Positions 17,174 to 26,675 of a stretch of 64,000 bases of DNA are shown here, one piece after another. Each line of letters begins with the position of its first letter. The first letter of the stretch is position 1. The position numbers and the translations under genes are program-made. Source of the DNA: Marinagarivorans algicola (GTDB lineage: Bacteria; Pseudomonadota; Gammaproteobacteria; Pseudomonadales; Cellvibrionaceae); the NCBI RefSeq assembly GCF_001292705.1, contig NZ_LGAK01000023.1:1-64000 (forward strand), written 5' to 3'. The notes under the pieces were generated by a model. That model was not told the DNA's origin, searched no databases, and saw nothing but the letters and a program-made list of their open reading frames with translations.

Positions 17174-19774
17174 CTAAGCATTCGGTGCTGGGTGCTTGTG
17201 CTTTTGTAACAGCTCGCGTACGTCATCGGCGGTAGAGGCCAGCAATGCTTGTTGAGCCAGGTCTTGGCACTGCTCTAATGTTTGATCCCGTATAGCCGCT
17301 TTAACACGTGGCAGTGACGGCAGTGAGCCGCTCAGTTCGTCGACGCCTAAGCCTAATAAAATAGGGACAGCGAGAGGGTCGCTAGCGATACCGCCGCACA
17401 CACCTACCCAAGTATTGTGTTTGTGCGCGCCCTCTACAGCGCGGCCAATCATGGCGAGTACGGCTGGGTTGAGCGGGTCAGCCGTTTTGGCTAAATCTGG
17501 ATGACCGCGATCCACCGCCAGTGTGTATTGTGTTAAATCATTAGTACCTACCGAAAAGAAATCGGCTTCGCGAGCAAATTGCTCTGCTAGCATTGCTACC
17601 GAAGGCACCTCAACCATAATGCCCACAGGAATAGGCGCAACATTTAAAGCGATGCGCTCTTGTTCTAGCATTGCCTTGGCTGAGCGCAAGTCTTCGAGTG
17701 TCGTAATCATAGGGAACATGATATGCACATTAGCGATGCAGTCATGGCTTGCGCGTAAAATAGCACGCAGCTGTGTACGAAATACTTCGGGGTGTGCCGA
17801 TGACACTCGAATACCCCGCACCCCTAAAAATGGATTGTCTTCTTTGGGTAGCGGGAGATAAGACAGAGGTTTATCACCGCCCACATCGAGTGTGCGAATA
17901 ATAATATTTTGACCTTTACCAAAAGCATTAGCCACTTGGCTGTAAGCTAATGTTTGCTCGTCTTCGGTGGGAGCATTAGCGCGCTGCATAAATAAGAATT
18001 CGGAGCGCAGTAAACCCACACCTTCGGCACCGAGTGCTTGTGCGCCATTCACATCTTTAATATTACCGACATTACAAACCACCTCAATGGTTTTGCCACA
18101 CTGGGTGATAGCCGGTTTTTGGGCTGCACTTAAGGCGGCTTTGTTTAAAATGTTGTCAGCTTTTTGCTCGGCCATTAACGTGTCAATTTGCTCTTGTGCT
18201 GGCGCGATCTGTAACAGGCCCGTATCGGCACGCAGCATGACTTGGGTGTCATTGGGTAGTTGCAGCGCACGCTTATCGATCCCTGCAATGGCAGGAATAT
18301 TTAGAGCACGAGCAATAATTGCCACATGTGAGGAGGCCCCTCCGGTTGCGGTACAAAACCCTAAAATACGTTGAGGATCTAAATTAGCGGTGTCTGAGGG
18401 GGTTAAGTCATCGGCAATTAAAATAACATTATCGGGGATTGTATTATCGGCTTGCTCGTCGCCGGCCAGTAATGTTAAAACTCTTTGGCCTAGGTCGCGC
18501 ATATCGGTCGCGCGTGCCGCTAGCAGGGCATTTTTTAATTGCGATAAGAGTGTTGCCTGTGCTTCAAAGGCTTGCTGCCATGCCCAGGCAGCGCTCTTAC
18601 CCTGGGCAATGTGACCTTGGGCATGCTCTAATAATTCGGGGTCAGTGAGTAATTCGCTGTGTGCGGAAAAAATGCCTTTTTGTGCTTCGCTATCGGCAGT
18701 TTGTGCTAAATGCGTTAAATCTTTTTGCGCTTGCTTTAAGGCTGCATCTAACTGACTCAGCTCCCACTGCGTATTCTTACCTTGCTCGTCAATTGTGAGT
18801 GTTGTGCGAACAAGCTGCCATATTTTGCCGGCCACTAGCCCTGGTGATGCGCAGACACCATGAAGCTCGCCATTTAAGGGTAATGCTTGTGTATTACTGA
18901 TAGGTGAGGCGCCAATAGGTGCTTGGCTAGGTGTCTTGTTTTCTGCTGCTGAGCTGCCGGCAATCGCCTCTTTATTAACCGGTAGGCAGTCTTCCCCTGA
19001 GCCTTCATTGATCAATGTACTTAATGCTTTAATGGCTGGCTCGGCGTCATCGCCGGTGGCTGTTAGGTATACGCGATCGTGAAGGTCTAACTCTAGGCCC
19101 ATTAATGCCACGACGCTTTTGGCATTAGCCGGTTGTACCGTGTTATGCGCTTGAGTTGTTTTATGTAGGTGAATAATGGCTTTAAAGGTTTTGGCATGGC
19201 CAGCTAGCGTAGCGCTAGGCCTTGCGTGTAACCCTTGTGAGTTTGGGATAATGATTTCTGGCCCTGTGATCGTTGCACCGTTGCTCGCGGTGCTTTTTTG
19301 ACTGGCCTCTGTAAGTTGTAGGTTAAGGAGTGCTGTGTCACCAGCTTGGGCAATGCCTTGGCTGTATTGCATACCAGCGACACGCTCATCATTTGTGATC
19401 AGTATTTGAGTGAGTAAGCTGGTGGCTTGAGTGGCGACAAAGTCTGCATCAAAACTGAGTAGTTTATCGCCTGCGCTCACGCTGTCACCTTCTTGTACAT
19501 GCGCGCTAAAGCCAACACCCTTTAAACCAACAGTATCAATGCCAATATGTATTAATATTTCGACGCCTTGAGGTGATTGAAGGGTGACCGCATGGCGTGC
19601 TCGATGCACTTGCAGTACTGTGCCATCGCAAGGAGCGACAAGGCTTGAGTCGGTTGGGTCGATACTAATGCCATCGCCAACCATTTTTTTGGCAAAAACC
19701 TCGTCAGGCACTTGTTCAAGTGGCACAATAAGGCCGCTTATTGGCGCGTAAAGCGTCAATTCATTTGTTTGCAT
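17174..19774 (-). CDS. PTS EIIA(Glc)-HPr-enzyme I fusion (multiphosphoryl transfer protein)
   Basis: Cytoplasmic phosphoryl relay taking phosphate from PEP to the partner permease. Domains in order: EIIA-Glc type (about 5-150) with H61 and phosphorylated H76 in IHIGIDTVGLKG, 15 apart as in Crr; HPr (about 170-258) with H183 in GLHARPSA; enzyme I (about 303-866) with active H483 in ATGGASSHVAI, later PEP-site motifs LRSEFLFM, GTNDLTQYTLAVDR and a C-terminal GVCGG. The start is the ATG at 19774, preceded by GGGGA; the frame stays open to 19873 with no better site. First gene of the two-gene PTS operon, divergent from the M23 peptidase. This fusion makes the system independent of separate ptsHI genes. 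Confidence 0.93.
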   Translation of the reverse strand: MQTNELTLYAPISGLIVPLEQVPDEVFAKKMVGDGISIDPTDSSLVAPCDGTVLQVHRARHAVTLQSPQGVEILIHIGIDTVGLKGVGFSAHVQEGDSVSAGDKLLSFDADFVATQATSLLTQILITNDERVAGMQYSQGIAQAGDTALLNLQLTEASQKSTASNGATITGPEIIIPNSQGLHARPSATLAGHAKTFKAIIHLHKTTQAHNTVQPANAKSVVALMGLELDLHDRVYLTATGDDAEPAIKALSTLINEGSGEDCLPVNKEAIAGSSAAENKTPSQAPIGASPISNTQALPLNGELHGVCASPGLVAGKIWQLVRTTLTIDEQGKNTQWELSQLDAALKQAQKDLTHLAQTADSEAQKGIFSAHSELLTDPELLEHAQGHIAQGKSAAWAWQQAFEAQATLLSQLKNALLAARATDMRDLGQRVLTLLAGDEQADNTIPDNVILIADDLTPSDTANLDPQRILGFCTATGGASSHVAIIARALNIPAIAGIDKRALQLPNDTQVMLRADTGLLQIAPAQEQIDTLMAEQKADNILNKAALSAAQKPAITQCGKTIEVVCNVGNIKDVNGAQALGAEGVGLLRSEFLFMQRANAPTEDEQTLAYSQVANAFGKGQNIIIRTLDVGGDKPLSYLPLPKEDNPFLGVRGIRVSSAHPEVFRTQLRAILRASHDCIANVHIMFPMITTLEDLRSAKAMLEQERIALNVAPIPVGIMVEVPSVAMLAEQFAREADFFSVGTNDLTQYTLAVDRGHPDLAKTADPLNPAVLAMIGRAVEGAHKHNTWVGVCGGIASDPLAVPILLGLGVDELSGSLPSLPRVKAAIRDQTLEQCQDLAQQALLASTADDVRELLQKHKHPAPNA

Positions 19775-19937
19775 TACATTCCCCAGATATAGGCGGTTTA
19801 TTATCATTTTTAGGGCGCAAACCATAGCGGGTGTATTCAGGTGAAGCAAGTTGTTGTGCACGTTATGTGCCATGAAGTGTGTGTTTGCGCACTGTTATAC
19901 TGGAGAAAATAATAACTATTTTAAGGAAGAAAGGGTA

Positions 19938-20846
19938 ATGGTCTTACTGGCGTCACGCACTTTACACTGTATTTTTTTGTTGGTTCTTTTTTTGCCTTTA
20001 TCGATACATTCAGCGACGGTGTATAAATATAAGGATGCCAACGGCCGCTGGCAATTTACTGATAAGCCGCCCAAAGAGCAGAGAGCGCAAGCGCAGGTGC
20101 TTGAGTTTAAGCCTGAGGCCAAAGATCCTTTAGCGTTACAGTTTCAATACGAAACCGTCGGTAAAGTATTACACGCATATGTAGTTAACCCTTTTCATTT
20201 ACCCATCGAAGCTAAAATTTTCTTTAAAAATAATGCCTTGCCGGAAGTAACCGTAACGATCCCGGCAAATGGTCGTACGGTGTTTTATCGCAATGAGCAA
20301 AAAATGCCACGCTTTAGGTATCGCTATACATGGGGTGAGCCGAATAGTCGGCATAATTTTGGAGGGTATCGATTACCGGTTAGCTCATTCAGCCAACATC
20401 ATATATCGCAAGGATTTAACGGGCGGTTTTCGCATACTAAACCATCAAGCCGGCATGCCGTAGATATTGCGCTACCGATAGGAACTGATATTGTGGCTGC
20501 ACGCGCAGGCGTAGTTGCTTTTGTACGCGATGATTATGCCTTTGGCGGCGCTAAAAAATATTTTTTAGATAAAGCCAATGTGGTGTATGTGTTACACGAT
20601 GACGGTACTTATGCCCTTTACGCACATTTGTTGATGGGCAGTGTTGTGGTTAAAGCGGGGCAGTCAGTTAAGGCAGGTGATGTATTGGGGTTATCGGGTA
20701 CTAGTGGGTTTTCGACGGGCCCGCATTTGCATTTTGTTATCCGTAAAAACTCTAATTTTAAAACAATTTCAGTGCCTTTTAAATTTATAGACGAGCGCGG
20801 ATTATTTACACCAGAGCGTAAACAAAAAATATGCCCTTGCCGTTAA
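19938..20846 (+). CDS. Secreted M23 (LytM-type) endopeptidase with DUF4124 domain
   Basis: Periplasmic murein peptidase or LytM-like factor of 302 aa. The signal peptide ends near SIHSA. DUF4124 follows (about 26-70; VYKYKDANGRWQFTDKPP). The M23 domain (about 145-285) keeps the zinc ligands H173-x-x-D176 (RHAVD), H230 (YAH) and H263-L-H265 (PHLHF), so it is probably catalytically active. The start is the ATG at 19938 after an AAGGAAGAAAGGG site; the frame is open to 19851 but has no signal there. It stands alone, divergent from the PTS operon, and ends at a bidirectional terminator shared with ibpA. Role: peptidoglycan remodelling, partner unknown. Confidence 0.85.
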   Translation: MVLLASRTLHCIFLLVLFLPLSIHSATVYKYKDANGRWQFTDKPPKEQRAQAQVLEFKPEAKDPLALQFQYETVGKVLHAYVVNPFHLPIEAKIFFKNNALPEVTVTIPANGRTVFYRNEQKMPRFRYRYTWGEPNSRHNFGGYRLPVSSFSQHHISQGFNGRFSHTKPSSRHAVDIALPIGTDIVAARAGVVAFVRDDYAFGGAKKYFLDKANVVYVLHDDGTYALYAHLLMGSVVVKAGQSVKAGDVLGLSGTSGFSTGPHLHFVIRKNSNFKTISVPFKFIDERGLFTPERKQKICPCR

Positions 20847-20877
20847 TTCATACATGAGTTTAGGTGGTTGAGTGCAA

Positions 20878-20906
20878 TAAAAAAGGCGCCTTTAAGACGC
20901 CTTTTT
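20878..20906. terminator. Bidirectional terminator between M23 gene and ibpA
   Basis: AAAAGGCG (20881-20888) pairs with CGCCTTTT (20898-20905), with A and T runs on the two sides. It serves both convergent genes. Confidence 0.85.
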
Positions 20907-20924
20907 GAATATTCATGCAAGCTA

Positions 20925-21416
20925 TTACGCTGCATTTTCACCGCTTGAATTAGCGGCATCTTTATGATGCTCTAATGTTTCCTGTGGTTTGGTGGCCGAT
21001 TGATTAATAGCAATACTCCTTGGCTTCATCGCCTCTGGTATTTCACGCTTTAATTGTATGGCCAGTAGACCATTAGCTAAGTCGGCACCCGTAATTTCTA
21101 TGTGGTCTGCCAAATTAAATTTTCGCTCAAAGGCGCGATTGGCAATGCCGCGATGCAAGAACTTTTGCTCTTGGGTTGAGGATTTTTTACCCCGTACAGT
21201 GAGTATGCCTTTTTCAACCTGTATATCGAGCTCTTGTTCGGTAAAACCGGCAACGGCAATCGTAATGGCATAGCGGTTTTCTTCTAGCTCTTCAATATTA
21301 TACGGTGGGTAGCTAGGTGCTGCCGCATCATTATTTAAGGTGTGGTTTATTAATGACGCAAAACGGTCAAAGCCAACGCTGTTGCGGTATAACGGTGTGA
21401 GATCAATGCTATTCAT
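20925..21416 (-). CDS. ibpA: Small heat-shock protein, IbpA/Hsp20 family
   Basis: ATP-independent holdase of 163 aa that binds aggregating proteins. The N-terminal LTPLYRNSVGFDRFASLI is the IbpA signature. The alpha-crystallin domain spans about 36-130 with YPPYNIEE, ILTVRGKK and GIANRAFERKFNLADH. The C-terminal PRSIAIN carries the I-x-I oligomerisation motif. The tail is longer and more polar than in E. coli IbpA. The gene has its own sigma-32-like promoter and a roughly 80-base structured leader (separate entries), so heat induction is expected. It is monocistronic and convergent with the M23 gene. Confidence 0.95.
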   Translation of the reverse strand: MNSIDLTPLYRNSVGFDRFASLINHTLNNDAAAPSYPPYNIEELEENRYAITIAVAGFTEQELDIQVEKGILTVRGKKSSTQEQKFLHRGIANRAFERKFNLADHIEITGADLANGLLAIQLKREIPEAMKPRSIAINQSATKPQETLEHHKDAANSSGENAA

Positions 21417-21496
21417 AAACTATTCTCCGAGAAGCAATAATTGTTAACGATTAAATTAAGGGTTGCTTGCAACGTGCTATAAGCCCCGTTGCTGCC
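21417..21496 (-). promoter_or_regulatory. ibpA 5' leader, candidate ROSE-like RNA thermometer
   Basis: Read on the minus strand, the leader has a GCAACG...CGTTGC stem-loop and, just before the start, TTGCTTCTCGGAGAA, in which TTCT can pair with AGAA and cover the GGAG ribosome site. An upstream TTGCT paired to the Shine-Dalgarno is the hallmark of ROSE thermometers of small heat-shock genes. Structure was judged by eye only. Confidence 0.45.
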
Positions 21497-21502
21497 CTAC
21501 TA

Positions 21503-21530
21503 ATTTAGAGGCGAAAAAAGTCTTTTCAAG
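21503..21530 (-). promoter_or_regulatory. Sigma-32 (RpoH) promoter of ibpA
   Basis: On the minus strand: -35 CTTGAA (21530-21525), a 13-base spacer, then -10 CCTCTAAAT (21511-21503), close to the RpoH consensus CTTGAA / CCCCATNT with normal spacing. It places transcription start near 21496, about 80 bases before the ATG. Confidence 0.7.
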
Positions 21531-21687
21531 GCTTTTTTAAAAATAAATGAATAAAAATATTTTTGAAGAGAATGTGCTTTAAGCGCGCATTTTCACATGA
21601 TTAAAAACCGGTCGCTACCGTGCTAAATGTATCCAGTATCTTGGGAGTTAAATGATGAATGCAAGGGCTCCTTGTTGATCGGTCTAG

Positions 21688-23415
21688 TCATAACTTTGGA
21701 TAGCCACTTAGCAGGCTAATATTTTCTAGGGCGTATTCAGCTATTGATTGCCCATTGAGCGACTCGGCGACATTAACAGTTTTACCATTATTTAGGACTG
21801 CTGTAATGACAAAATGCTCCGTATGATGATTGCCTATGGTACTGTGGCCGGTGCTTTTTATAGCGAGATGTTTGATTGTATGAGAGGCATAAAAGCGTTG
21901 CCTTGTTTTTATGCCCAAAATATAGCGCTCGGTATATAAGCCGGCATGACCTATTTTGACATGGTAGCTATTGAGCAGTTTGTAAAAGCCACATAGCGAC
22001 AACGCTCCCCCGAGTAAGCTTAATATCATGACCATGAATATTGGTGTGTCATCGGTAAAGCCAATGCCGATCCCTACACCCCAAAACACCAATCCTATTA
22101 TTAACAATAAGGCATTGGTTTTAAGGTCGCGCCCCGCTTTATGCGCTAGGGCAATGCCGCCGCTTATTTGTTGTATGTTGAGTAGTGATTCGAGTGTTTG
22201 CTCTTGGGTATCACGTGTTTGTGCATTATCGGCGGTATTTGTAATATTGAGCTGGCTTCGCTCTGTGCCGTGAAACGCGGGAATGGTGAACTGACGGCTT
22301 AGCGTTGCCTTGTTATCACTGAGCTTAAGTGTGATTTTCCAGCAGTGATAATGCTGCGAGCGAGGCTCTGATGCTGGAAGCTGGTTGGGAACATTAAAAT
22401 AAAATGCAATATGTGATTGCGGGTGGCCCGTGGTATTTTGTGCGACTACTGGGGCGCTGCCTTGGGTTTGCCACACGATGCTTTGCTTTGATTGCCTATC
22501 TCTACCGCTCCCGCTTTGATAGTGAAGAATACACTCTAAGGTGATATGCGCGGTGCTGGCGTTGAGTGGCCTATCGCATTTAATTGTGCCGCCAATATGC
22601 CCGCCAATCGCACCTGGATAAGGTTCTAGCCATAAAGGCGTAGGGCCAAAGTGGCGCCATAGCATCGTTTTTTTGATTGCCCAGTACAATGACAGTAAGC
22701 CTATCAGTACAAAAATCAAAACAAATAAAGTGCCGTAGTTGCCTTGCGCAAGTGCTGGCGGCACGGTGTTTATTGCCAGCGCGAATGATACCGCGCACCC
22801 TATCAGTGCGAATACCCAAGTGCCTATTAAGCTGCTTTTGGCGTTTGATGTGATAGGGTTTTGCCAGCCTTTATTGGCCCTCCAAGGGGCGTCGGGGGCA
22901 TATGGATTTGATGTTCTCCAAGTGTTTTTTCTTATTGCTGATACGATGAAGCCTATGCCTATGCCGGTAAAAATCACGGCAAAGGCAAGTTTAAAGGCAA
23001 AAACACTTAGTCGTAGCTCGGGGTAAATCACGCTGTCTTGAGGGTTGTTAGGGTTGACATACACAATAATAAGATCGCTGTTATCACGATGTTCTTGCAA
23101 TATAGCGCCTTTGTCTTCTTGCCAAGAGCCAAGATTATCGTAGCTGTCATTAATGCCGACGCGCGAGTGGGTGTAGTTGCGCCCATTCACGCTGTAGGTA
23201 TAGGTCGCTGTTGCCAAAAAAGTGGTTGAGTCGTCACTGTGGCTTACTTTGAGTTCGGCGTGAGTTACGGTGGCGGGTACTGGGTTCCAGTGCCTCATTG
23301 CGTGCCATTCATACACAGACGGTATAAGACTGAAGACTAAAAAGCTTAAGCCGATCGCAAGACAGGGCAGGCTAATCAGTAGCGTTTTGAGGGGGACGCG
23401 AAGGTTTGGCGTCAT
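21688..23415 (-). CDS. DUF3592 membrane protein
   Basis: A 575 aa membrane protein. After a first transmembrane segment (about 10-30) comes a DUF3592 domain (about 40-130): WNPVPATVTHAEL, TYTYSVNGRNYTHSR, VYVNPNNPQDSVIYP. Further transmembrane segments are at about 140-160, 195-240 and 430-480, with a soluble region between them. The C-terminal part may be a PH-like module. The start is the ATG at 23415 with AGGAG upstream; the longer frame to 23466 is not supported. Function is unknown for the family; membrane location is clear. Confidence 0.7.
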   Translation of the reverse strand: MTPNLRVPLKTLLISLPCLAIGLSFLVFSLIPSVYEWHAMRHWNPVPATVTHAELKVSHSDDSTTFLATATYTYSVNGRNYTHSRVGINDSYDNLGSWQEDKGAILQEHRDNSDLIIVYVNPNNPQDSVIYPELRLSVFAFKLAFAVIFTGIGIGFIVSAIRKNTWRTSNPYAPDAPWRANKGWQNPITSNAKSSLIGTWVFALIGCAVSFALAINTVPPALAQGNYGTLFVLIFVLIGLLSLYWAIKKTMLWRHFGPTPLWLEPYPGAIGGHIGGTIKCDRPLNASTAHITLECILHYQSGSGRDRQSKQSIVWQTQGSAPVVAQNTTGHPQSHIAFYFNVPNQLPASEPRSQHYHCWKITLKLSDNKATLSRQFTIPAFHGTERSQLNITNTADNAQTRDTQEQTLESLLNIQQISGGIALAHKAGRDLKTNALLLIIGLVFWGVGIGIGFTDDTPIFMVMILSLLGGALSLCGFYKLLNSYHVKIGHAGLYTERYILGIKTRQRFYASHTIKHLAIKSTGHSTIGNHHTEHFVITAVLNNGKTVNVAESLNGQSIAEYALENISLLSGYPKL

Positions 23416-23540
23416 GAAAGCTCCTACACGATGTTTTGTGTAGGAGTGTAGTCTTTTGTGCACCACTCGGCGAGTGCGTTAGGCTGATATAGGAGTCAAG
23501 CTGCGACACTTTATAATAAGGCGTTCTTACTCCTCGGCCG

Positions 23541-23570
23541 TGTTACTCGAAGCGTTAAACGCCTAGGTAT
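23541..23570. repeat. Dispersed intergenic repeat, copy 1
   Basis: Thirty bases containing CTCGAAGCGTTA and GCCTAGGTAT, matching 51536-51565 at 26 of 30 positions. It lies between the DUF3592 gene and the end of the RND gene, outside coding sequence. Confidence 0.6.
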
Positions 23571-23576
23571 ACGGCC

Positions 23577-26500
23577 TTAGCGTGCTTGTTTGGCCAATTG
23601 CTTTTCGAGCTCTTTTTCGAGCTCTTTGGGTGAGCCGGTATGTCGCGCTAGGAGCTGATACATCACCGGCACAATAATCAGTGTGAATATTGTGGCAGCA
23701 ATAATACCCGTGAGCACAACAATACCAATGACTATGCGCGTTTCTGCGCCTGCACCACTGGAAAAGACTAAAGGCAATGAGCCGAAGGCGGTTGTAATGG
23801 CTGTCATAATAATTGGGCGCAATCGCTGGCCAGCAGACTCTATGATGGCACGCTCAAAGGCGACGCCTTGATCGCGTAACTGGTTGATGAATTCGACAAT
23901 TAAAATACCATTTTTAGCCGCTAAACCCACCAGCATAATGATGCCTATTTGGGAGTAAATATTGAGCGTTTGCCCAAAGGTGTACAGCCCTATGAGTGCC
24001 CCTAAAATGGCGAGCGGTACGGTGAGCATAATGACCAGAGGGTGTACATAGCTTTCGAATTGTGCGGCGAGTACCAAGAAAACAACAATAAGGGCAAGTG
24101 CAAAAATAAAGTAAATCGATTGCCCGCTGTCGCGAAGATCTTGTGATTGCCCTTTAAAGCTAATAACGGCTTCTGCGGGTAGGTGCTCTTTAGCTAAAGC
24201 CTCTAGGTAGCTAATCGCTTCACCTAGGGTGTAGCCATCGGCAAGGTTAGCCTCGAGGGTAATGGCGCGCATGCGATTGTAGCGGTTTAGACTGGTCGCA
24301 TCGGCTCCTTCTTTGATGCTAACAAGGTTGTCGAGTGTGATTAGCTCGCCGGTGCTATGACTGCGCACGTAAATGTTGGCCATATCCATAGGTGTGTTTT
24401 GCTGGCTGCGCTCGCCCTCTAAAATCACATCATATTCTTCGCCGCGCTCCACAAATGTGGTGACACGGCGCGAGCCTTGTAGCGTTGCTAATGTATTACC
24501 AATCTCCTGAGCGCTGACGCCTAAATCGGCGGCACGCTGAGTGTTGATGTCGATGAGTATTTGGGGTTTTGTTTCTTTGAAGTCGTGATCTAGCCCGATT
24601 AAATTCGAGTTTTGGCTGGCTTTTTCCATGAGTATGTCGCGCCATTGGGCGAGTTCGTCGTAGTTGCTGCCACCCAGTACAAATTGTACGGGTTTGCCAA
24701 AACCGCGACCTAATGCCTGACGCATCACAGGGAAGGCTCGTACGCCGGCAAGGTCACCTAAACGCTTGCGAACATCACCCATAATCGTAAAGGCTGAGCG
24801 GCGATCGGCCCAATCCTCTAATACAACAATGACAAAGCCGCCGGAATAGTCAGCAGTACTGCTAAAGCTACCGGGTGTGCGCACAAGCAAGCGTTTGACT
24901 TCGCCGTCTGCCACAAGCGGCATGAGGCGCTTTTCTATTTCATCCATATAGCTTTGCGAATAAGCAAAGCTAGAGCCTTCGGGGGCAGAAACAATCACAA
25001 AAAATGCGCCGCGATCTTCACTTGGGGTAAATTCGCTGGGTACTTGTGTGAATAAGAGACCGCAACCGGCTAATGCACTAATGAGTATCCCTAGGGTGAA
25101 TAGAGGTTTTTTGAGTTGCCGAGCCAAGAAGGCTTGATAGCTAACGCGTAGCGTGTCAACTAGCTTGTTGACTCTCACGGTGACGGCGCTGGGTTTGTGA
25201 TCGGCCTGTAATAGCTTTGAGCACATCATGGGTGATAGTGATAAAGCAACGATCGAAGAAAACCCAACCGCCGCTGACATTGCAACAGCAAACTCGGTAA
25301 ATAGCTTGCCTAAGTCGCCCTCTAAAAAGGTGATGGGTAAAAACACGGCAATGAGTACGGCAGTGGTGGCGATAATTGCAAACGATACTTCTCTTGCGCC
25401 TAAATAAGCAGCAACAAGCGGCGGCTCACCTTCACTGATACGGCGATGAATATTCTCTAGCATCACAATGGCGTCGTCGACGACCATACCAATAGCCAGA
25501 ATCATCGCGAGTAGTGTTAATAAGTTAATGGTGAAACCAAGCATTAACAAAATAATGAAGGTACCCATCAGAGACACCGGAACCGTGATGGCGGGAATCA
25601 GTGTTGCACGGGCATCGCCTAAAAACAAAAAAATGACAGCAATAACGAGTACCATGGCAATAAATAGCGTTTGGTAGACCTCGCTGATAGATTGTTCAAT
25701 AAAAACGGCACTGTCGTAACTTGAGAGCAGTTCCATACCTGCGGGTAGGTCGCGGTTGACCTCGGTGAGTAACGCACGAGCTTGACGGGCAACCTCTAAA
25801 GTATTAGCGGTAGACTGCTTGGTAATGCCCAGGCCCACCATAGGTACGCCATTGCCGCGGAATGATTTGCGATGTTCTTCGGCACCTAGCTCAATGCGAG
25901 CAATATCGCGCAGTTTAATCAGATGGTTATTGTTTTTAACAATAACTAGCTCGCCTAAGCTCGCTGCATCTAAGTAACTGCGCTCGAGTCGCACGGTGAA
26001 TTGTCGCTGATCCGACTCGACACTGCCTGCAGGTAGCTCGATATTTTCGCGGCGCAAGGCTTGTTCAACATCGCTGACGGTCAATTGCCTAGCTGCGAGT
26101 GCGTTGCGGTCTAGCCAAATACGTAAGGCGTAATCTAGTCCGCCCCCCACACGCACGCGTGCCACGCCATCGAGTACACTAAAGCGGTCGACTAAATAAC
26201 GGTTGGCGTAATCGGTTAACTCGAGTAAATTCATGCGGTCGCTAACAAGGTTAAACCACATAATCGTATCATCATCAGCCCCAGCTTTAGAGACCTCTGG
26301 CGGGTCGACGTCTTCGGGTAGTTGATCCAAAATACGCGATACTCTATCGCGCACATCGTTGGCAGCGCCGTCGATATCGCGGGTAATATTGAACTCGATA
26401 CTGACTCTGGAGCTGCCATCTTGACTGCTGGATATGATGTTTTTAATGCCCTCTATGCCCGATATTCTGTCTTCGATAATTTTAGTGATTCTACGCTCTA

Positions 26501-26675
26501 CGACAGCGGCAGCTGCGCCTCGGTAAATGGTTTCGATTGTTACAACTGGCGCATCAATATCGGGGTATTCGCGCAGCGGAAGTTTGTCGAATGCGACTAA
26601 ACCAAACGCTAAAATCAGCAAACTAATAACAGAAGCAAAAACAGGCCGTTTAACGGCGAGGTCGGTAATAATCAT
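23577..26675 (-). CDS. RND efflux pump inner-membrane transporter (HAE1/AcrB-like)
   Basis: Proton-driven inner-membrane component of a tripartite efflux pump, 1032 aa, full length. The N-terminus TDLAVKRPVFASVISLLI and PLREYPDIDAP are typical of HAE1 pumps. TM4 has GMVVDDAIVMLENIHRR with the paired aspartates for proton relay. Two large periplasmic loops and the symmetrical second half (GLAAKNGILIVEFINQLRD) are present. It starts at 26675 and shares one base with the stop of the adaptor gene (TAATG), so the two are translationally coupled. No outer-membrane channel gene is present; a TolC encoded elsewhere must be used. Substrates are not predictable. Confidence 0.93.
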   Translation of the reverse strand: MIITDLAVKRPVFASVISLLILAFGLVAFDKLPLREYPDIDAPVVTIETIYRGAAAAVVERRITKIIEDRISGIEGIKNIISSSQDGSSRVSIEFNITRDIDGAANDVRDRVSRILDQLPEDVDPPEVSKAGADDDTIMWFNLVSDRMNLLELTDYANRYLVDRFSVLDGVARVRVGGGLDYALRIWLDRNALAARQLTVSDVEQALRRENIELPAGSVESDQRQFTVRLERSYLDAASLGELVIVKNNNHLIKLRDIARIELGAEEHRKSFRGNGVPMVGLGITKQSTANTLEVARQARALLTEVNRDLPAGMELLSSYDSAVFIEQSISEVYQTLFIAMVLVIAVIFLFLGDARATLIPAITVPVSLMGTFIILLMLGFTINLLTLLAMILAIGMVVDDAIVMLENIHRRISEGEPPLVAAYLGAREVSFAIIATTAVLIAVFLPITFLEGDLGKLFTEFAVAMSAAVGFSSIVALSLSPMMCSKLLQADHKPSAVTVRVNKLVDTLRVSYQAFLARQLKKPLFTLGILISALAGCGLLFTQVPSEFTPSEDRGAFFVIVSAPEGSSFAYSQSYMDEIEKRLMPLVADGEVKRLLVRTPGSFSSTADYSGGFVIVVLEDWADRRSAFTIMGDVRKRLGDLAGVRAFPVMRQALGRGFGKPVQFVLGGSNYDELAQWRDILMEKASQNSNLIGLDHDFKETKPQILIDINTQRAADLGVSAQEIGNTLATLQGSRRVTTFVERGEEYDVILEGERSQQNTPMDMANIYVRSHSTGELITLDNLVSIKEGADATSLNRYNRMRAITLEANLADGYTLGEAISYLEALAKEHLPAEAVISFKGQSQDLRDSGQSIYFIFALALIVVFLVLAAQFESYVHPLVIMLTVPLAILGALIGLYTFGQTLNIYSQIGIIMLVGLAAKNGILIVEFINQLRDQGVAFERAIIESAGQRLRPIIMTAITTAFGSLPLVFSSGAGAETRIVIGIVVLTGIIAATIFTLIIVPVMYQLLARHTGSPKELEKELEKQLAKQAR

